A stretch of DNA of 64,000 bases, from assembly GCA_964520615.1 (NCBI GenBank), contig CAZFNL010000137.1, forward strand, positions 62,001 through 126,000. The letters run 5' to 3'. The DNA is from JAMCUI01 sp964520615. Lineage in GTDB: Bacteria > Patescibacteriota > Microgenomatia > 2-02-FULL-39-11. Each line of letters opens with the position of its first letter. The stretch's first letter is position 1. The position numbers and the translations under genes are program-made. This document shows, piece by piece, positions 1 through 9,444 of this stretch. Below the pieces are notes generated by a model. It worked only from the letters and a program-made list of their open reading frames with translations, was not told where the DNA came from and ran no database searches.

Positions 1-1556
1 ATTGTGCCAAAATTATTTTGAGCTATGATTCTATTCTCCAAAAGATAACTCAACTTTATATTTTCCCATTTAGAGAGTGTTTTCGCATCTTCCCGTGGAT
101 CTATGAGCGACAAAAGCACAGTCAAATTTGTGTTTTTAATTCTTCCGGTTGGATAAAGCCAGCCAAAATAACTGTCCATATAGGAACTCACGGGTACACC
201 TGCAAAATGGCCAAAAAGATATCTGTATCCACCAAATCTCGGACATTCTCCTACCGCTTCAAGAGAATAATTTCCTGCTGTCACATATTTTTTGGCAAAA
301 TTTACCGCCCCCATCTTCTCCTCATAAGGGAAACTGAAACTAGCCGTAAAAAGTGATACCAGATTAAAAACGGCAAAAATCAGTGAAATCGATATAACCG
401 AAATCCTGCCGTATTGATTTTGAGCTATATGATCAAGGATTCTACCCAAAAGTATGGCCAGCCAGGGAAAAACAAATAAAAAGTAATATTCAAAAACTCC
501 CCTGGTATAAAATACTGTAAACAGCAATGACAGGAAAAAAATAAAAACTATTACTCTGGAACCGGCAGAAAGTTCTACGGGTGGTTCCTTTCTTTTCCTT
601 TTTAACACTTTCTCTACAAAAACATCGGCCCGGTATAAATAAACAGTCAGAATCAGAAATAGAACTATAAAACCCAAAAGTATATCATCTTTTTTGTAAC
701 CTATGAGGCTAACGCATTGACCCGATTGCAAAGACAAATCAGCAGCAAAGGGCAAAAGAACAAACCTGCCGACTGAGGATAAAAATATATTATTTCTTTG
801 CAAAAATGTCTGTGTATTATTGGATTTTGCCGAAATGACGGAGAATGCCGCCCTGGTATTGATAAAATTATGCCGAACTTCAAAAAATATTTGGGGCAAT
901 TGCAGGAGTATAAAAATCACAAGTGACCAAACAATAAGCCGCCTTCCCAATAATTTCCTTTTCTTAAATATGACGTAGACGACAAGAGGAAAAAATATAA
1001 GAAGAGAGAGATGTATATGAAATGATAAGCCTAGAAGTACAGCCAGCCAAATAACAGATTTCTTGCTACTTTGCAAAAGACGAAAAGAAAAGAATCCGAT
1101 AAGCAAAGAGAAAAGAGGCACAAACATGGGATTCCAGAATTGTCTGTCATAAAATGCGGCTAGCATGGAACTCCCGTAAATAAATGACGCAAAAAGTCCG
1201 GTTTTCCCGTCATACATTCTTTTCCCCACAATGTAAATAGTAATTGTAGTTAAAATCCCCAATAACGACGCTGTTATACTCCAACCCAATGGATTGCCTC
1301 CTGACAGGAAAAAAGGTATGGCGGCAAAGTAGATAAAAAATGGCCCAAGGTAAAGGCCGGTATCTGAGGCATTCACGCCAATCAGTGGAAAATGGTGACC
1401 GGTGACAATATTTTGGGATAGAAATGCTTCATATGCTTGATCCATCCCGAAAAACTGCCATTGGTATAGATGATAAAATCTGAAAAATATTGCTATGATT
1501 AACGCAATTCCTAGCAATATATATTCCTTGTGGGATTTATGCGGCTTTTTTATCAT
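1..1556 (-). CDS. GT-C membrane glycosyltransferase (PMT/ArnT-like), partial at left edge
   Basis: From the ATG at 1556 the minus strand reads 518 codons without a stop and leaves the window, so the C-terminus is missing. The product is strongly hydrophobic, with about ten predicted membrane helices starting at residues 11-27. Asp39 lies in the first extracytoplasmic loop (FFGMDQAYE), where GT-C/GT39 enzymes keep their catalytic Asp. A transferase that takes sugar from a polyprenyl-phosphate donor outside the membrane is the likely role; acceptor unknown. The end of the visible part (around residue 420 on) is hydrophilic, probably the extracytoplasmic C-terminal domain of such proteins. The start overlaps the last 20 nt of the upstream gene, suggesting coupled translation. 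Small open frames on the plus strand here are shadows. Family call is from motif and topology only. Confidence 0.75.
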   Translation of the reverse strand, partial: MIKKPHKSHKEYILLGIALIIAIFFRFYHLYQWQFFGMDQAYEAFLSQNIVTGHHFPLIGVNASDTGLYLGPFFIYFAAIPFFLSGGNPLGWSITASLLGILTTITIYIVGKRMYDGKTGLFASFIYGSSMLAAFYDRQFWNPMFVPLFSLLIGFFSFRLLQSSKKSVIWLAVLLGLSFHIHLSLLIFFPLVVYVIFKKRKLLGRRLIVWSLVIFILLQLPQIFFEVRHNFINTRAAFSVISAKSNNTQTFLQRNNIFLSSVGRFVLLPFAADLSLQSGQCVSLIGYKKDDILLGFIVLFLILTVYLYRADVFVEKVLKRKRKEPPVELSAGSRVIVFIFFLSLLFTVFYTRGVFEYYFLFVFPWLAILLGRILDHIAQNQYGRISVISISLIFAVFNLVSLFTASFSFPYEEKMGAVNFAKKYVTAGNYSLEAVGECPRFGGYRYLFGHFAGVPVSSYMDSYFGWLYPTGRIKNTNLTVLLSLIDPREDAKTLSKWENIKLSYLLENRIIAQNNFGT

Positions 1557-3150
1557 TCGAATAACTGTTATATTTTATCAGAAATAATCCCATACAGATA
1601 ATATATAACCCAAACAAGAAAACAACCCCATTTCCCTTCAACAGTGCCGGCTTATATTGACTGACCTGAAGAAGAAAAGTTGTAAAATTTGCAAAACTAT
1701 AGTAGGTTTTCGCCACGGTGTATAAAGCAAATAAGTCAAGAAGTAGCATCAAATTTACCGCGAGCTTAACCATTTTATTCTGCAAGCTGGTTTTGGATGG
1801 AATTAAAGATTTTATTCCAATAAGGATAAATAACATATCAGAAGATATCAGAGGAAAAAAGTATCTTCCTTGAACACCAAGTTGAAATCCAGAGGTATAC
1901 CAGGACATCCAATCGTAAGACGAAACTCCCATAAAGAAAATAATATTGATAAAAATAAGGAAAAAGATAGCCTGTACTCTTCTTTCCAACCATCCTTTCC
2001 CGCGAAAAATAGTAACAAGATAAATCCCAAATCCCAGAATTGAAATTGCCGTTAAGATATTTATTATTCTATGAACCACCCTCGGATAAGTGACGCCAAG
2101 CCAGTCATAAACTCCCCAATACCAGGGTAAAACCTCTTTATAGGTATGAGAAACTGTATATTCGCGGAAAAATTTAACATAACTTGCAGGATTTAACTTC
2201 TGTAAAAAAACCAATATTTGTGCCGATATTGAGCTTTTCATGTATAAAAATGAAACAATCAGCGCAGCCACCAGTAGAAGAAATGGTCGAACAAAAGACT
2301 GATGCCATACCTTTTTCATATCCCTGGCAAAAGCTTCTGCCAATAAAACAATAACGGCAGGAATCATCACAATAAACTGCGGCTTGGTATATAAGGAAAG
2401 AAATACGACTGTCAGAAGAATAATAAGTTTCCTGACGGTCAATCCATTTATAATAGTCTCGGAAACAAGAAGGATAAAAAAAGTGAAAAGAAAATTACCC
2501 AAAGAATCACTGTTAACACCGACATTTGAGAAAACCATCATCGGTTGAAATGCGACCAGCGCCGCCAAAGTTATAGCGCTTAATCTATCCTTTGGAAAAA
2601 AAAGGGCACCAATCCTATATGTCAGATAAACCGTACTTGCGAAAATCAAAATTGACCACAGACGTACAGCATAAACCCTGACAAACAAACTATATCCCTG
2701 GAAAATTTTATAAACCAAACTTGCAGGAAAGTAATAAAGTATGGGATAAATGGTAGACTCACGGTGGACAAATGTTGATTGTGCTGAAGTTTTTGCTAAA
2801 GATGCTATACTAGCTTCATATTTTCCCTCCAGAGAATTTGTGAATTCAATTTTGTAATCAGGATGAAAAGTAAAAAGGTTATTTCCTGATTTATCTCTTG
2901 CTGTTCCCAAAAGTTTTTCTGATATATTAATTTCCTTATTAAGGTTATATTTTTCTGTATAGTTAGGATTTCTTCCTTTTTGCGCAACAAATGCCACCTG
3001 CCCAAAATGAGCTTGTTCGTCCGGGAACTGCCAGAGGGGAACAATTATAATCCAAATTAAGGCATTAAATAATACTGCTGCGAAAAAAACCAGGTTATGT
3101 TTGGAATTAATCAAGTTTAACTTTTTGGAAATCTTATTAAATAATTTCAT
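1537..3150 (-). CDS. DUF2142-like polytopic membrane protein (GT-C type)
   Basis: This 537-residue protein has an N-terminal helix (about residues 21-40) followed by the loop motif P-D44-E45-Q-A-H48-F, typical of DUF2142 and related GT-C-fold proteins. About eleven further hydrophobic helices follow. The acidic pair after helix 1 matches the catalytic position of lipid-phosphate-sugar-dependent GT-C transferases, so extracytoplasmic sugar transfer is the likely role. Donor and acceptor cannot be told. The extracytoplasmic loop at about residues 55-125 is long and polar. The start overlaps the end of the upstream membrane gene by 14 nt and the stop overlaps the start of the next by 20 nt, so three GT-C genes sit in a coupled row at the 3' end of the large minus-strand operon. 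Confidence 0.7.
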   Translation of the reverse strand: MKLFNKISKKLNLINSKHNLVFFAAVLFNALIWIIIVPLWQFPDEQAHFGQVAFVAQKGRNPNYTEKYNLNKEINISEKLLGTARDKSGNNLFTFHPDYKIEFTNSLEGKYEASIASLAKTSAQSTFVHRESTIYPILYYFPASLVYKIFQGYSLFVRVYAVRLWSILIFASTVYLTYRIGALFFPKDRLSAITLAALVAFQPMMVFSNVGVNSDSLGNFLFTFFILLVSETIINGLTVRKLIILLTVVFLSLYTKPQFIVMIPAVIVLLAEAFARDMKKVWHQSFVRPFLLLVAALIVSFLYMKSSISAQILVFLQKLNPASYVKFFREYTVSHTYKEVLPWYWGVYDWLGVTYPRVVHRIINILTAISILGFGIYLVTIFRGKGWLERRVQAIFFLIFINIIFFMGVSSYDWMSWYTSGFQLGVQGRYFFPLISSDMLFILIGIKSLIPSKTSLQNKMVKLAVNLMLLLDLFALYTVAKTYYSFANFTTFLLQVSQYKPALLKGNGVVFLFGLYIICMGLFLIKYNSYSNDKKAA

Positions 3151-5485
3151 ACATATCCCAGTAAATATCGTTTCGGGAACTGATTACTTTTTTCGAATAT
3201 TCATTATTTCCCAATATATCAAATATTTTTGTCTTATCCCTCAATTTATCAAATCTTTTTACAGATGTACCATAAGTACTAATTAACACAAATTTGATGC
3301 GGTTTTTTTTATAAAAACTGTAAATATCCGAAAAATTTGATGATTCGAAAACTGGATAAAAAAGCGATAATCCTCCCCCATATTCCACGTTATAAGTCTG
3401 CAAACCGGAATAATAAGAAAGTCCGCTAGGTGTACCAAATACAACAATTCTATCTCCTAAGTGAGAATGACTTGCCAAATATGGTACCACTGTTGTACTT
3501 TGCCCCCAATAGTCAAACAACATATTTTGTTCCCTTTTAGTAAAGTTCAGTAGATTTATACCCCCTGATACGGCAATGAATATATAACCATATAATATTA
3601 AAATCGCTGCAGGAACTATTTTTTTCAAATAAAGTCTATCAGACATAGCACCAATAACTACAACCGTAATCGACAGAAGAAAGGCTAAAATTATCATGAG
3701 GGGTATATCGCTTGGTGAAATTGATACGCGTGAGGCTAAAATATATAATGATCTAAGAACAACTTCTAATATGTCGTTTGGGATTTTAATTAAATCTGAA
3801 AAATGAGATTTCACCTCAGGAACCAATGCTTCACCGATTTGAAAATTAACGCCGTATTTTTGCACGGAATACCTTAATGTATTGTTTCCAATAGAATATG
3901 ACCAGAAATTCCACAAAAGAAATTTGGATGAAAGAAAGTGAAAAAATACTCCTGCATATACTATATTTTCCACCATTTTTCTCCTGACAGACAATTTTTT
4001 TAGACCGTCTAATATCAACACTGCCAGAAAAGGAATTACAGGTAGAAGCCACTTGGTATCAGCAGCACCTAAAAAAAGCACCCACCAGCTGTACCAGACA
4101 AAAAAAATATATACTGGGAGAAATTTAATTCCTCGGGAAAATCCTTTTAACACTCCTGTAATCTTCGGCAATAACCAAAAGACTGCTAGAGAAGAACCGA
4201 ATATAAACGTAAGCGTCTCAAATGGAATACCTCCTTTTCCCACAACACCAATTGAACTGCCAATACTGGAAGCCCAATTATAACTTAATTTTTGTGAGGT
4301 AAAATTTCCAAAAAATAAATAATTTCGCAAAATAAAAATAAACCCGGAAAGTGAAATCATCGCGGAAGCAACTAACTTGTAAAAATCTTTTTTATCGCTG
4401 TATATATTTATCCTCACTGACCAGAAAGCCATAAACAGCAAAACGGCAAAAAATATTCCAAAGGCAAAGCCCTGCGGTACAGTGTAAGGTTCTCCCTTAA
4501 AAAATATTTTGAGAAGAAATGGAACAAAAGGAACAGATAAATACAGAATTTTCCCCTTCCCTCTAAAGTATCTGAAGACGCCTAACCCAAAAACCAAGGC
4601 ATAGAGGAATATCGCCTGGTATTTGATAAGAAGAGATGCTCCAAGAGATAAACCCAATAGTGCATATATTATCCATGAATATTTTTTCCTATGAGAAGAA
4701 ATTAATTTCAACATAAACCAGAAACAGAACAAAGATAAAAAGGCAAAAATAAAATCGGGATAGAAACCGGCTTCAAATATAAATCCTTCCAGAAAAGGAA
4801 TGACCAGTATAATTAGGACCCCTAAAAGTGAATATTCACTAGGAAAGAAAAGGCTGAATATATAGTAGCTGAATAATAAAATACCTAGAAAGTAGGGAAT
4901 ATTGATAAATCTAAAAACTTCACCAAATATATTCCCTGAAATTGTATAGTAATAGGCAAAAAACGACGGTCCCCCCACGGGAGGAATTGCAAAAGGACTA
5001 CCGTCATAATAGTTATATGCCGGAATTTTATCTGCCATGACAATTGACCTTGCCAAAGGCAGGTAGCTATCGACAACATCGCTGTCAACTACCGGCCTGA
5101 GCGTAAAAATGAGGAGGAAAACCAATATAAAAATACCTAGAAAAAGGTATGTAACTTTGTTTCCCGAAAGTATTTTCGTCTTATTGTCACAGGTTTTAAT
5201 ACCTTTGCTAATCACGGAAAATAATAAATCCTTAAGCGTCACAATAGTTAATAAAACCAAAATGGCAAATAGAATCCTGGAGGTTACGATAAATCCTCTT
5301 GGAAAAACAATTCCCCAAAAACTTGAGAAAAGAACTGTAAAAGATGTGGTTGCAACAAGTGATAAACATAGTTTTAACAGAACTGAATATCTCTTTAATC
5401 TGGCAACACGGTTTAACACAGGATAAGCACCAAATATAAATGACAAGGGAATAATAAACATGAGAATACTTTCCATATCTTTCAT
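3137..5485 (-). CDS. large polytopic membrane protein, putative GT-C glycosyltransferase
   Basis: At 782 residues this is the largest protein in the window. It begins with about three extra membrane helices (residues 1-90) and a linker before a helix that ends at the loop PVVDSDVVDSY (near residue 130). That acidic loop is where GT-C enzymes place catalytic Asp residues. A dozen or so helices follow, then an extracytoplasmic C-terminal region of about 120 residues ending in a soluble alpha/beta-like segment (IKFVLIST). No family name is certain; the architecture resembles uncharacterised bacterial GT-C proteins with an added N-terminal membrane block. It lies 15 nt after the GT2 gene at 5501-6457 in the same direction. 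The 14-nt overlap with the next gene suggests co-expression. Confidence 0.6.
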   Translation of the reverse strand: MKDMESILMFIIPLSFIFGAYPVLNRVARLKRYSVLLKLCLSLVATTSFTVLFSSFWGIVFPRGFIVTSRILFAILVLLTIVTLKDLLFSVISKGIKTCDNKTKILSGNKVTYLFLGIFILVFLLIFTLRPVVDSDVVDSYLPLARSIVMADKIPAYNYYDGSPFAIPPVGGPSFFAYYYTISGNIFGEVFRFINIPYFLGILLFSYYIFSLFFPSEYSLLGVLIILVIPFLEGFIFEAGFYPDFIFAFLSLFCFWFMLKLISSHRKKYSWIIYALLGLSLGASLLIKYQAIFLYALVFGLGVFRYFRGKGKILYLSVPFVPFLLKIFFKGEPYTVPQGFAFGIFFAVLLFMAFWSVRINIYSDKKDFYKLVASAMISLSGFIFILRNYLFFGNFTSQKLSYNWASSIGSSIGVVGKGGIPFETLTFIFGSSLAVFWLLPKITGVLKGFSRGIKFLPVYIFFVWYSWWVLFLGAADTKWLLPVIPFLAVLILDGLKKLSVRRKMVENIVYAGVFFHFLSSKFLLWNFWSYSIGNNTLRYSVQKYGVNFQIGEALVPEVKSHFSDLIKIPNDILEVVLRSLYILASRVSISPSDIPLMIILAFLLSITVVVIGAMSDRLYLKKIVPAAILILYGYIFIAVSGGINLLNFTKREQNMLFDYWGQSTTVVPYLASHSHLGDRIVVFGTPSGLSYYSGLQTYNVEYGGGLSLFYPVFESSNFSDIYSFYKKNRIKFVLISTYGTSVKRFDKLRDKTKIFDILGNNEYSKKVISSRNDIYWDMYEII

Positions 5486-5500
5486 GCTTTGCTCTAACTA

Positions 5501-6457
5501 TTAACTTTGACTTAATCTTATTGAAATGCCGGAAAAATAAGTTATGTAACCCAAACACCAAACGATTGGACCCAGTCTTTCAACAATCCACCCACGAAAT
5601 GTAAAGGAGTAAACAGGCGGTAAAACTATTTTTACCAGACTTAGTATCAGAAACCCTATCGATTTGAGTAGATGGCTAAGTTTATATATTAGCTTTTTCC
5701 TGCCATATCTTGCACAGTGTGCCTGACCCGACGCAAAATACCGTTTCAGTCTGTATGATACCCTAGTTTTACTCGGAGGAACTAAATGATAAACTCTAAG
5801 ACTAGGACTATAATAAAAAATTTCCCCAGATTCTTCCTTTTCCCAAACTCTTTCAAAAAAACCTGTTTCTTCTCCAACTGATAGTATTTTTCCTTTCATG
5901 CCGACTGCTTCCTCAAATCCCCCGAATCGGAGCAAGGTTGACCGGCAAACAAACATATTTGAACCGGAAAAAGATTCACCTTTGTGCAAATATCTGGATT
6001 TGTTTCCCTTAAAATCTGCCTCATAAAGGTCTGAAAACCATTTGGGTTTTTGTCCGGAATAAAAAGGTATAATTGGACCACCGATAACCAGAGGATCGGG
6101 TTTAATCGAACCAAAGATTTTCAAAGCTGATTCTAACCAATTCAAATCGGCTTTTGCGTCATCATCAAGAAAAGTGACAAATTTTCCTTTTGCACTTAAA
6201 AGTCCTGTATTTCGTGCTATTCCCAGCCCCAGTCTTTTTTCCTTAACCAAGTTGATAATATGATTCTTATATCGTCTCTGAAACGACCAGACAACATCAC
6301 TAGTATTATCTGTTGACCCGTTATTTACCACTATAATTTCGTAATTTTTCTTTTCCAGTGTCTGGCAGACCAGACTTTCCAATGCCTGTGATAGCAATTC
6401 TGACCTGTTATAAGTACATATAATTACGGATAAAAGCAGGTTGGAATTTCGCTTCAT
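5501..6457 (-). CDS. family 2 glycosyltransferase
   Basis: A 318-residue GT-A-fold transferase. The N-terminus (VIICTYNRSE, residues 11-20) is the nucleotide-binding strand and loop of GT2. The metal- and sugar-nucleotide-binding triplet is D98-D99-D100 (FLDDDA). NGSTDNT near residues 46-52 is the usual GT2 uridine-contacting loop. A downstream GEETGF segment supplies the acidic catalytic-base region, and hydrophobic stretches near residues 255-305 may anchor it to the inner face of the membrane. It probably adds one sugar during cytoplasmic assembly of the polysaccharide exported by Wzm/Wzt. It is followed by three GT-C membrane genes. The 44-nt gap upstream is the longest within this operon; no Shine-Dalgarno is visible. 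Donor sugar unknown. Confidence 0.85.
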   Translation of the reverse strand: MKRNSNLLLSVIICTYNRSELLSQALESLVCQTLEKKNYEIIVVNNGSTDNTSDVVWSFQRRYKNHIINLVKEKRLGLGIARNTGLLSAKGKFVTFLDDDAKADLNWLESALKIFGSIKPDPLVIGGPIIPFYSGQKPKWFSDLYEADFKGNKSRYLHKGESFSGSNMFVCRSTLLRFGGFEEAVGMKGKILSVGEETGFFERVWEKEESGEIFYYSPSLRVYHLVPPSKTRVSYRLKRYFASGQAHCARYGRKKLIYKLSHLLKSIGFLILSLVKIVLPPVYSFTFRGWIVERLGPIVWCLGYITYFSGISIRLSQS

Positions 6458-6501
6458 TTCTAAATTTTAGTAGATTCAAAGGTTTTTGCCTAGTAGATAG
6501 C

Positions 6502-7443
6502 CTATATTTTGAATTTATGCCTCACGGCAACAGATAAACGCGTTAGGATCTCCTCTTCATTGGGAATTGTAACAAACTCCTTATTCTGCTTTAAGTTTTT
6601 ATTTTTCTCCTCCCAATTTTTTATCTGATTAGCCATAAAAGGAAAAAACTGGTATTTCTCAAGAACTAGATTTCGAGCTTTTACAATTGCCTCACTGCTC
6701 TTTTGCCAAAGATTGCTTTGACTAACTTGGTCAATCTTTTTAGCTACATTTTTGTCGTTTATGTCAATCTGTACGAAAGAATTTTTTGGAAAGTAGTCCG
6801 ATAAATTGGTACAACCGTAATATATGGGCATTGTGTAGGAGAGAAAACAATCGGCAATTTTTTCCGTCCAATAATCAGGACAGGAAAAATTCTCGATTGC
6901 CAGAGAATATTTGTATGGATAAAGACCATCCCATTTATCTTTTATTGGTAGAAAGCCAAAACCAAATAAGTCAAAATCCACTTTGTCTTTTATTTTATGA
7001 AGAAACATTAGTCTCTTTTTATGCCCTGAAAAATTATTTTTATTTGAAGTGATAAAAGAAAGTACTTTTGATTTAGATATTGATTTAATTTTTACCAACT
7101 CGTCGTATGTTTTTCCGATATGCCAGGGTAACGCCGGTTGTGTATGTATAAACCTTTCCTCTTTCAAGGAGCTATCCGTAGTAAAAACTCTGTAATAGAT
7201 TTTATCGGCATTATGCCTCCTGTGGAAATACTCATTAGGCGGTTCTTGCTGAAGTGACCAAACATTTTCTTTAGAACAAGACACATTGTAATTCTGCCTG
7301 GCAAAATTGGAAACAATTACATAATCACATTCTGAAACAGGCTTGGTAGTAAACTGAACCCCATCCCAAATTCCCTTTCCTTTGGGTGATTGCCTGAAGA
7401 TATCAGGATAATCCCAATTCTTTATTATTCTTACTAAAATCAT
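6502..7443 (-). CDS. GT10-family (alpha-1,3/4-fucosyltransferase-like) glycosyltransferase
   Basis: A 313-residue protein whose C-terminal half carries the GT10 signature: K178-Y-S-L-A-I-E-N (residues 178-185), then YWTEKI (191-196) and Y-G-C / Y-F-P further on, which bind GDP-fucose in this family. The N-terminal half is a GT-B-like domain with the motif LQQEPP (64-69) seen in bacterial GT10 proteins. Family knowledge points to transfer of L-fucose from GDP-fucose. This fits a GDP-fucose synthase at 42140-43084 and two more fucosyltransferases in the same operon. Acceptor unknown; some GT10 relatives use other GDP sugars. Its start overlaps the stop of the upstream methyltransferase gene by 4 nt (ATGA). 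Confidence 0.8.
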   Translation of the reverse strand: MILVRIIKNWDYPDIFRQSPKGKGIWDGVQFTTKPVSECDYVIVSNFARQNYNVSCSKENVWSLQQEPPNEYFHRRHNADKIYYRVFTTDSSLKEERFIHTQPALPWHIGKTYDELVKIKSISKSKVLSFITSNKNNFSGHKKRLMFLHKIKDKVDFDLFGFGFLPIKDKWDGLYPYKYSLAIENFSCPDYWTEKIADCFLSYTMPIYYGCTNLSDYFPKNSFVQIDINDKNVAKKIDQVSQSNLWQKSSEAIVKARNLVLEKYQFFPFMANQIKNWEEKNKNLKQNKEFVTIPNEEEILTRLSVAVRHKFKI

Positions 7444-8360
7444 TTTTTCCTTAACAATACCAATACTCCACCCTGAGGGTTGTACATTCTCTTACCTTCT
7501 TCTACATCAGTATAATATCCCTTAATTGTTTTACTCACCTTCTTACCTTCAATATCCTTCTGACTGCAAAAGCGGCCAAGCAGAGAATATTTTATTTCAA
7601 CGGGAGTAAACCCTTTAATAAGTCTGACAAATCTTCCGGCATCATAAACTCTATGAAGATTATAAACGACCGTAGGATAACCATAAGGTATAGTTAGGAT
7701 AAGATATCCTCCTTTTTTTAGTATCCTTTTTGCCTCTTTCATGGCTTTTATATCGCCATCTGGATCAAGAGGATCTCCGTAGCGACCCAAACCGACATGT
7801 TCTAATGTCGAAATTAATGAAACTACATCCATGGATTTATCAGACAATTTCGTATCCATACAATCACCCACTATGTAATAAACACTATTTTTTGATTTTC
7901 GGGGAAAGTCCGAAACATCCAGGGAGTATACGTTAGTATGTGCTTTTACCAAAAGCATTATGGTAATAGTTGAAAAACTGAATCCTCCGCCCATATCGAT
8001 AATCTTCCTTCTCTCAATACCAATCCTGCTTAGGCAATCTGCCAGAAAAGAATATTCAAGTTTCCTAAGATGGTCGCTAATAAATCTTTTCTCAAGGTAT
8101 TTTCCCACAGTAATGTGATTAATCTCTCCCCACCTGTTTGATATTTCATTCCGGATTTTTTCTAATTCACTATCATTGGGATTTCCGATATATTTCAAAT
8201 ATAAACGGCGCAAAAAATCATATAAAAAATTCTGGCGAAAATAATTCGAAAATCCGCCTACTTCATTCGTACACTGCATATATAATTCAGCATCACTGAA
8301 GCTACTAAAATCTTTTATAAAATCCTTCGGTTTGAAAGTGATATTTATTTTGTTCTTCAC
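7440..8360 (-). CDS. class I SAM-dependent methyltransferase
   Basis: A 306-residue protein with the Rossmann-type SAM-binding motif I at residues 120-130 (IIDMGGGFSFS). An acidic residue after the second strand (YSLDVSDFP) probably contacts the ribose. A post-motif segment VVSLISTLEHVG and the ALKxGGxL-like strand KKGGYLILTIPYG are typical of Methyltransf_11/25 enzymes. The 110-residue N-terminal extension is helical and unassigned; it may bind the acceptor. In this setting O- or N-methylation of a sugar, perhaps chain capping, is the likely role, but that is inference. It lies 16 nt after the GT2 gene at 8377-9444 and its stop overlaps the GT10 start by 4 nt. Confidence 0.8.
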   Translation of the reverse strand: MKNKINITFKPKDFIKDFSSFSDAELYMQCTNEVGGFSNYFRQNFLYDFLRRLYLKYIGNPNDSELEKIRNEISNRWGEINHITVGKYLEKRFISDHLRKLEYSFLADCLSRIGIERRKIIDMGGGFSFSTITIMLLVKAHTNVYSLDVSDFPRKSKNSVYYIVGDCMDTKLSDKSMDVVSLISTLEHVGLGRYGDPLDPDGDIKAMKEAKRILKKGGYLILTIPYGYPTVVYNLHRVYDAGRFVRLIKGFTPVEIKYSLLGRFCSQKDIEGKKVSKTIKGYYTDVEEGKRMYNPQGGVLVLLRKK

Positions 8361-8376
8361 GTCATCAGGTTAATAT

Positions 8377-9444
8377 TTATATAAAATATTTTGTCATCTC
8401 ATATGCCGTAATATCTACTAGCCGTGATTTCCTAAATAAACAGGATAAACCTAATAAAATTTGTTTAGCAATTACCCACCGAGTATTTCGGGAAAGCTTA
8501 GACAACATATATCGATCAAAAACCTGCATTCCGTTATAAGAATTTCCCAAACATGTCTTGAACCAATAGCCTTTCAGCAATCTCTCAAAAAAAAGTGCGT
8601 CGTATCTTTTAACCTTCCTGTTAGAGTAAAAAATTCTCAAAAGCCACTTTTCCACCTTTCCGATTTCAGCTGTGGATAAATTTTGCCGCCCCGGTTCAAG
8701 CAGTCTATGTATTTCTATCTCCTCTGGTAAAGCATAAATATCCAGTTTTTTTAAATTCTCCTTCATTATCTTATCAGTACAATCATCTATCTCTTTTCTT
8801 ATACCCTTGGACATGTTTTGGGAATGTTTCCTGTAATAAGTCAAGACAATAGGAATATTTGCTATCTTAAATTTATCGGCTAACCTGACCCATAGATCAT
8901 AGTCCGGTGCAGGCCAATAATCGGAACGAAAATGTTCATCTTTTAAGCAATCTTTTCTCAGAAGAACCGACGACTGAGTAATACAATTCCTAAACAAGAG
9001 TATTGCCTTTATCAATTCGGGAGACCCGGCATGACGCCAAATCTGCCCGGTCTTTTTTCCTGCGTTATCAATAATTTCTACCCATGACCCGGCTATATAC
9101 ACATCCTTATGACTATCAAGAAAAGATACCTGCGTTCCCAACCTTTGCGGTTTTGCTATATCGTCGCAATCCAAAAAAGCTATATATTTACCGTTTGCCA
9201 AATCTATACCTTTCTGCCTCACCCCGGACAAACCCAGCTGTTTCTCGTTTCTCACAAGTCTTATTCTGTCATCACTGAATGATTCAATTATTTTTAGGCT
9301 TTCATCACTTGATGCATCATTAATTATAATAAACTCAAAATCAGTAAATGTCTGTCTTAATATGCTATCAATTGCTTCATGAATATACCGCTTCCCGTTA
9401 TGGACCGGCATGAATACGCTGACTGTAGGATTATTCTTTCTCAT
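8377..9444 (-). CDS. family 2 glycosyltransferase
   Basis: I start this gene at the ATG at 9444, four codons inside the longest frame, because it forms a 4-nt ATGA overlap with the stop of the GT11 gene, like many junctions here. The 355-residue protein opens with a standard GT2 domain: VSVFMPVHNG, then INDASSDES, and the DxD motif D92-C-D94-D95. A WPAPDYDLWVRLA segment follows, the acidic catalytic-base region of WcaA/SpsA-like enzymes. The C-terminal 130 residues are basic and partly hydrophobic, suggesting peripheral membrane attachment. It likely adds a sugar to the lipid-linked chain in the cytoplasm. Donor not predictable. Confidence 0.85.
   Translation of the reverse strand: MRKNNPTVSVFMPVHNGKRYIHEAIDSILRQTFTDFEFIIINDASSDESLKIIESFSDDRIRLVRNEKQLGLSGVRQKGIDLANGKYIAFLDCDDIAKPQRLGTQVSFLDSHKDVYIAGSWVEIIDNAGKKTGQIWRHAGSPELIKAILLFRNCITQSSVLLRKDCLKDEHFRSDYWPAPDYDLWVRLADKFKIANIPIVLTYYRKHSQNMSKGIRKEIDDCTDKIMKENLKKLDIYALPEEIEIHRLLEPGRQNLSTAEIGKVEKWLLRIFYSNRKVKRYDALFFERLLKGYWFKTCLGNSYNGMQVFDRYMLSKLSRNTRWVIAKQILLGLSCLFRKSRLVDITAYEMTKYFI

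Noticed and set aside
18..356. Open frame of 112 codons on the plus strand at the left edge.
   Set aside because: It lies antisense inside a 518-codon uninterrupted membrane-protein frame on the minus strand and has no domain, no ribosome-binding site and biased composition of a shadow frame.
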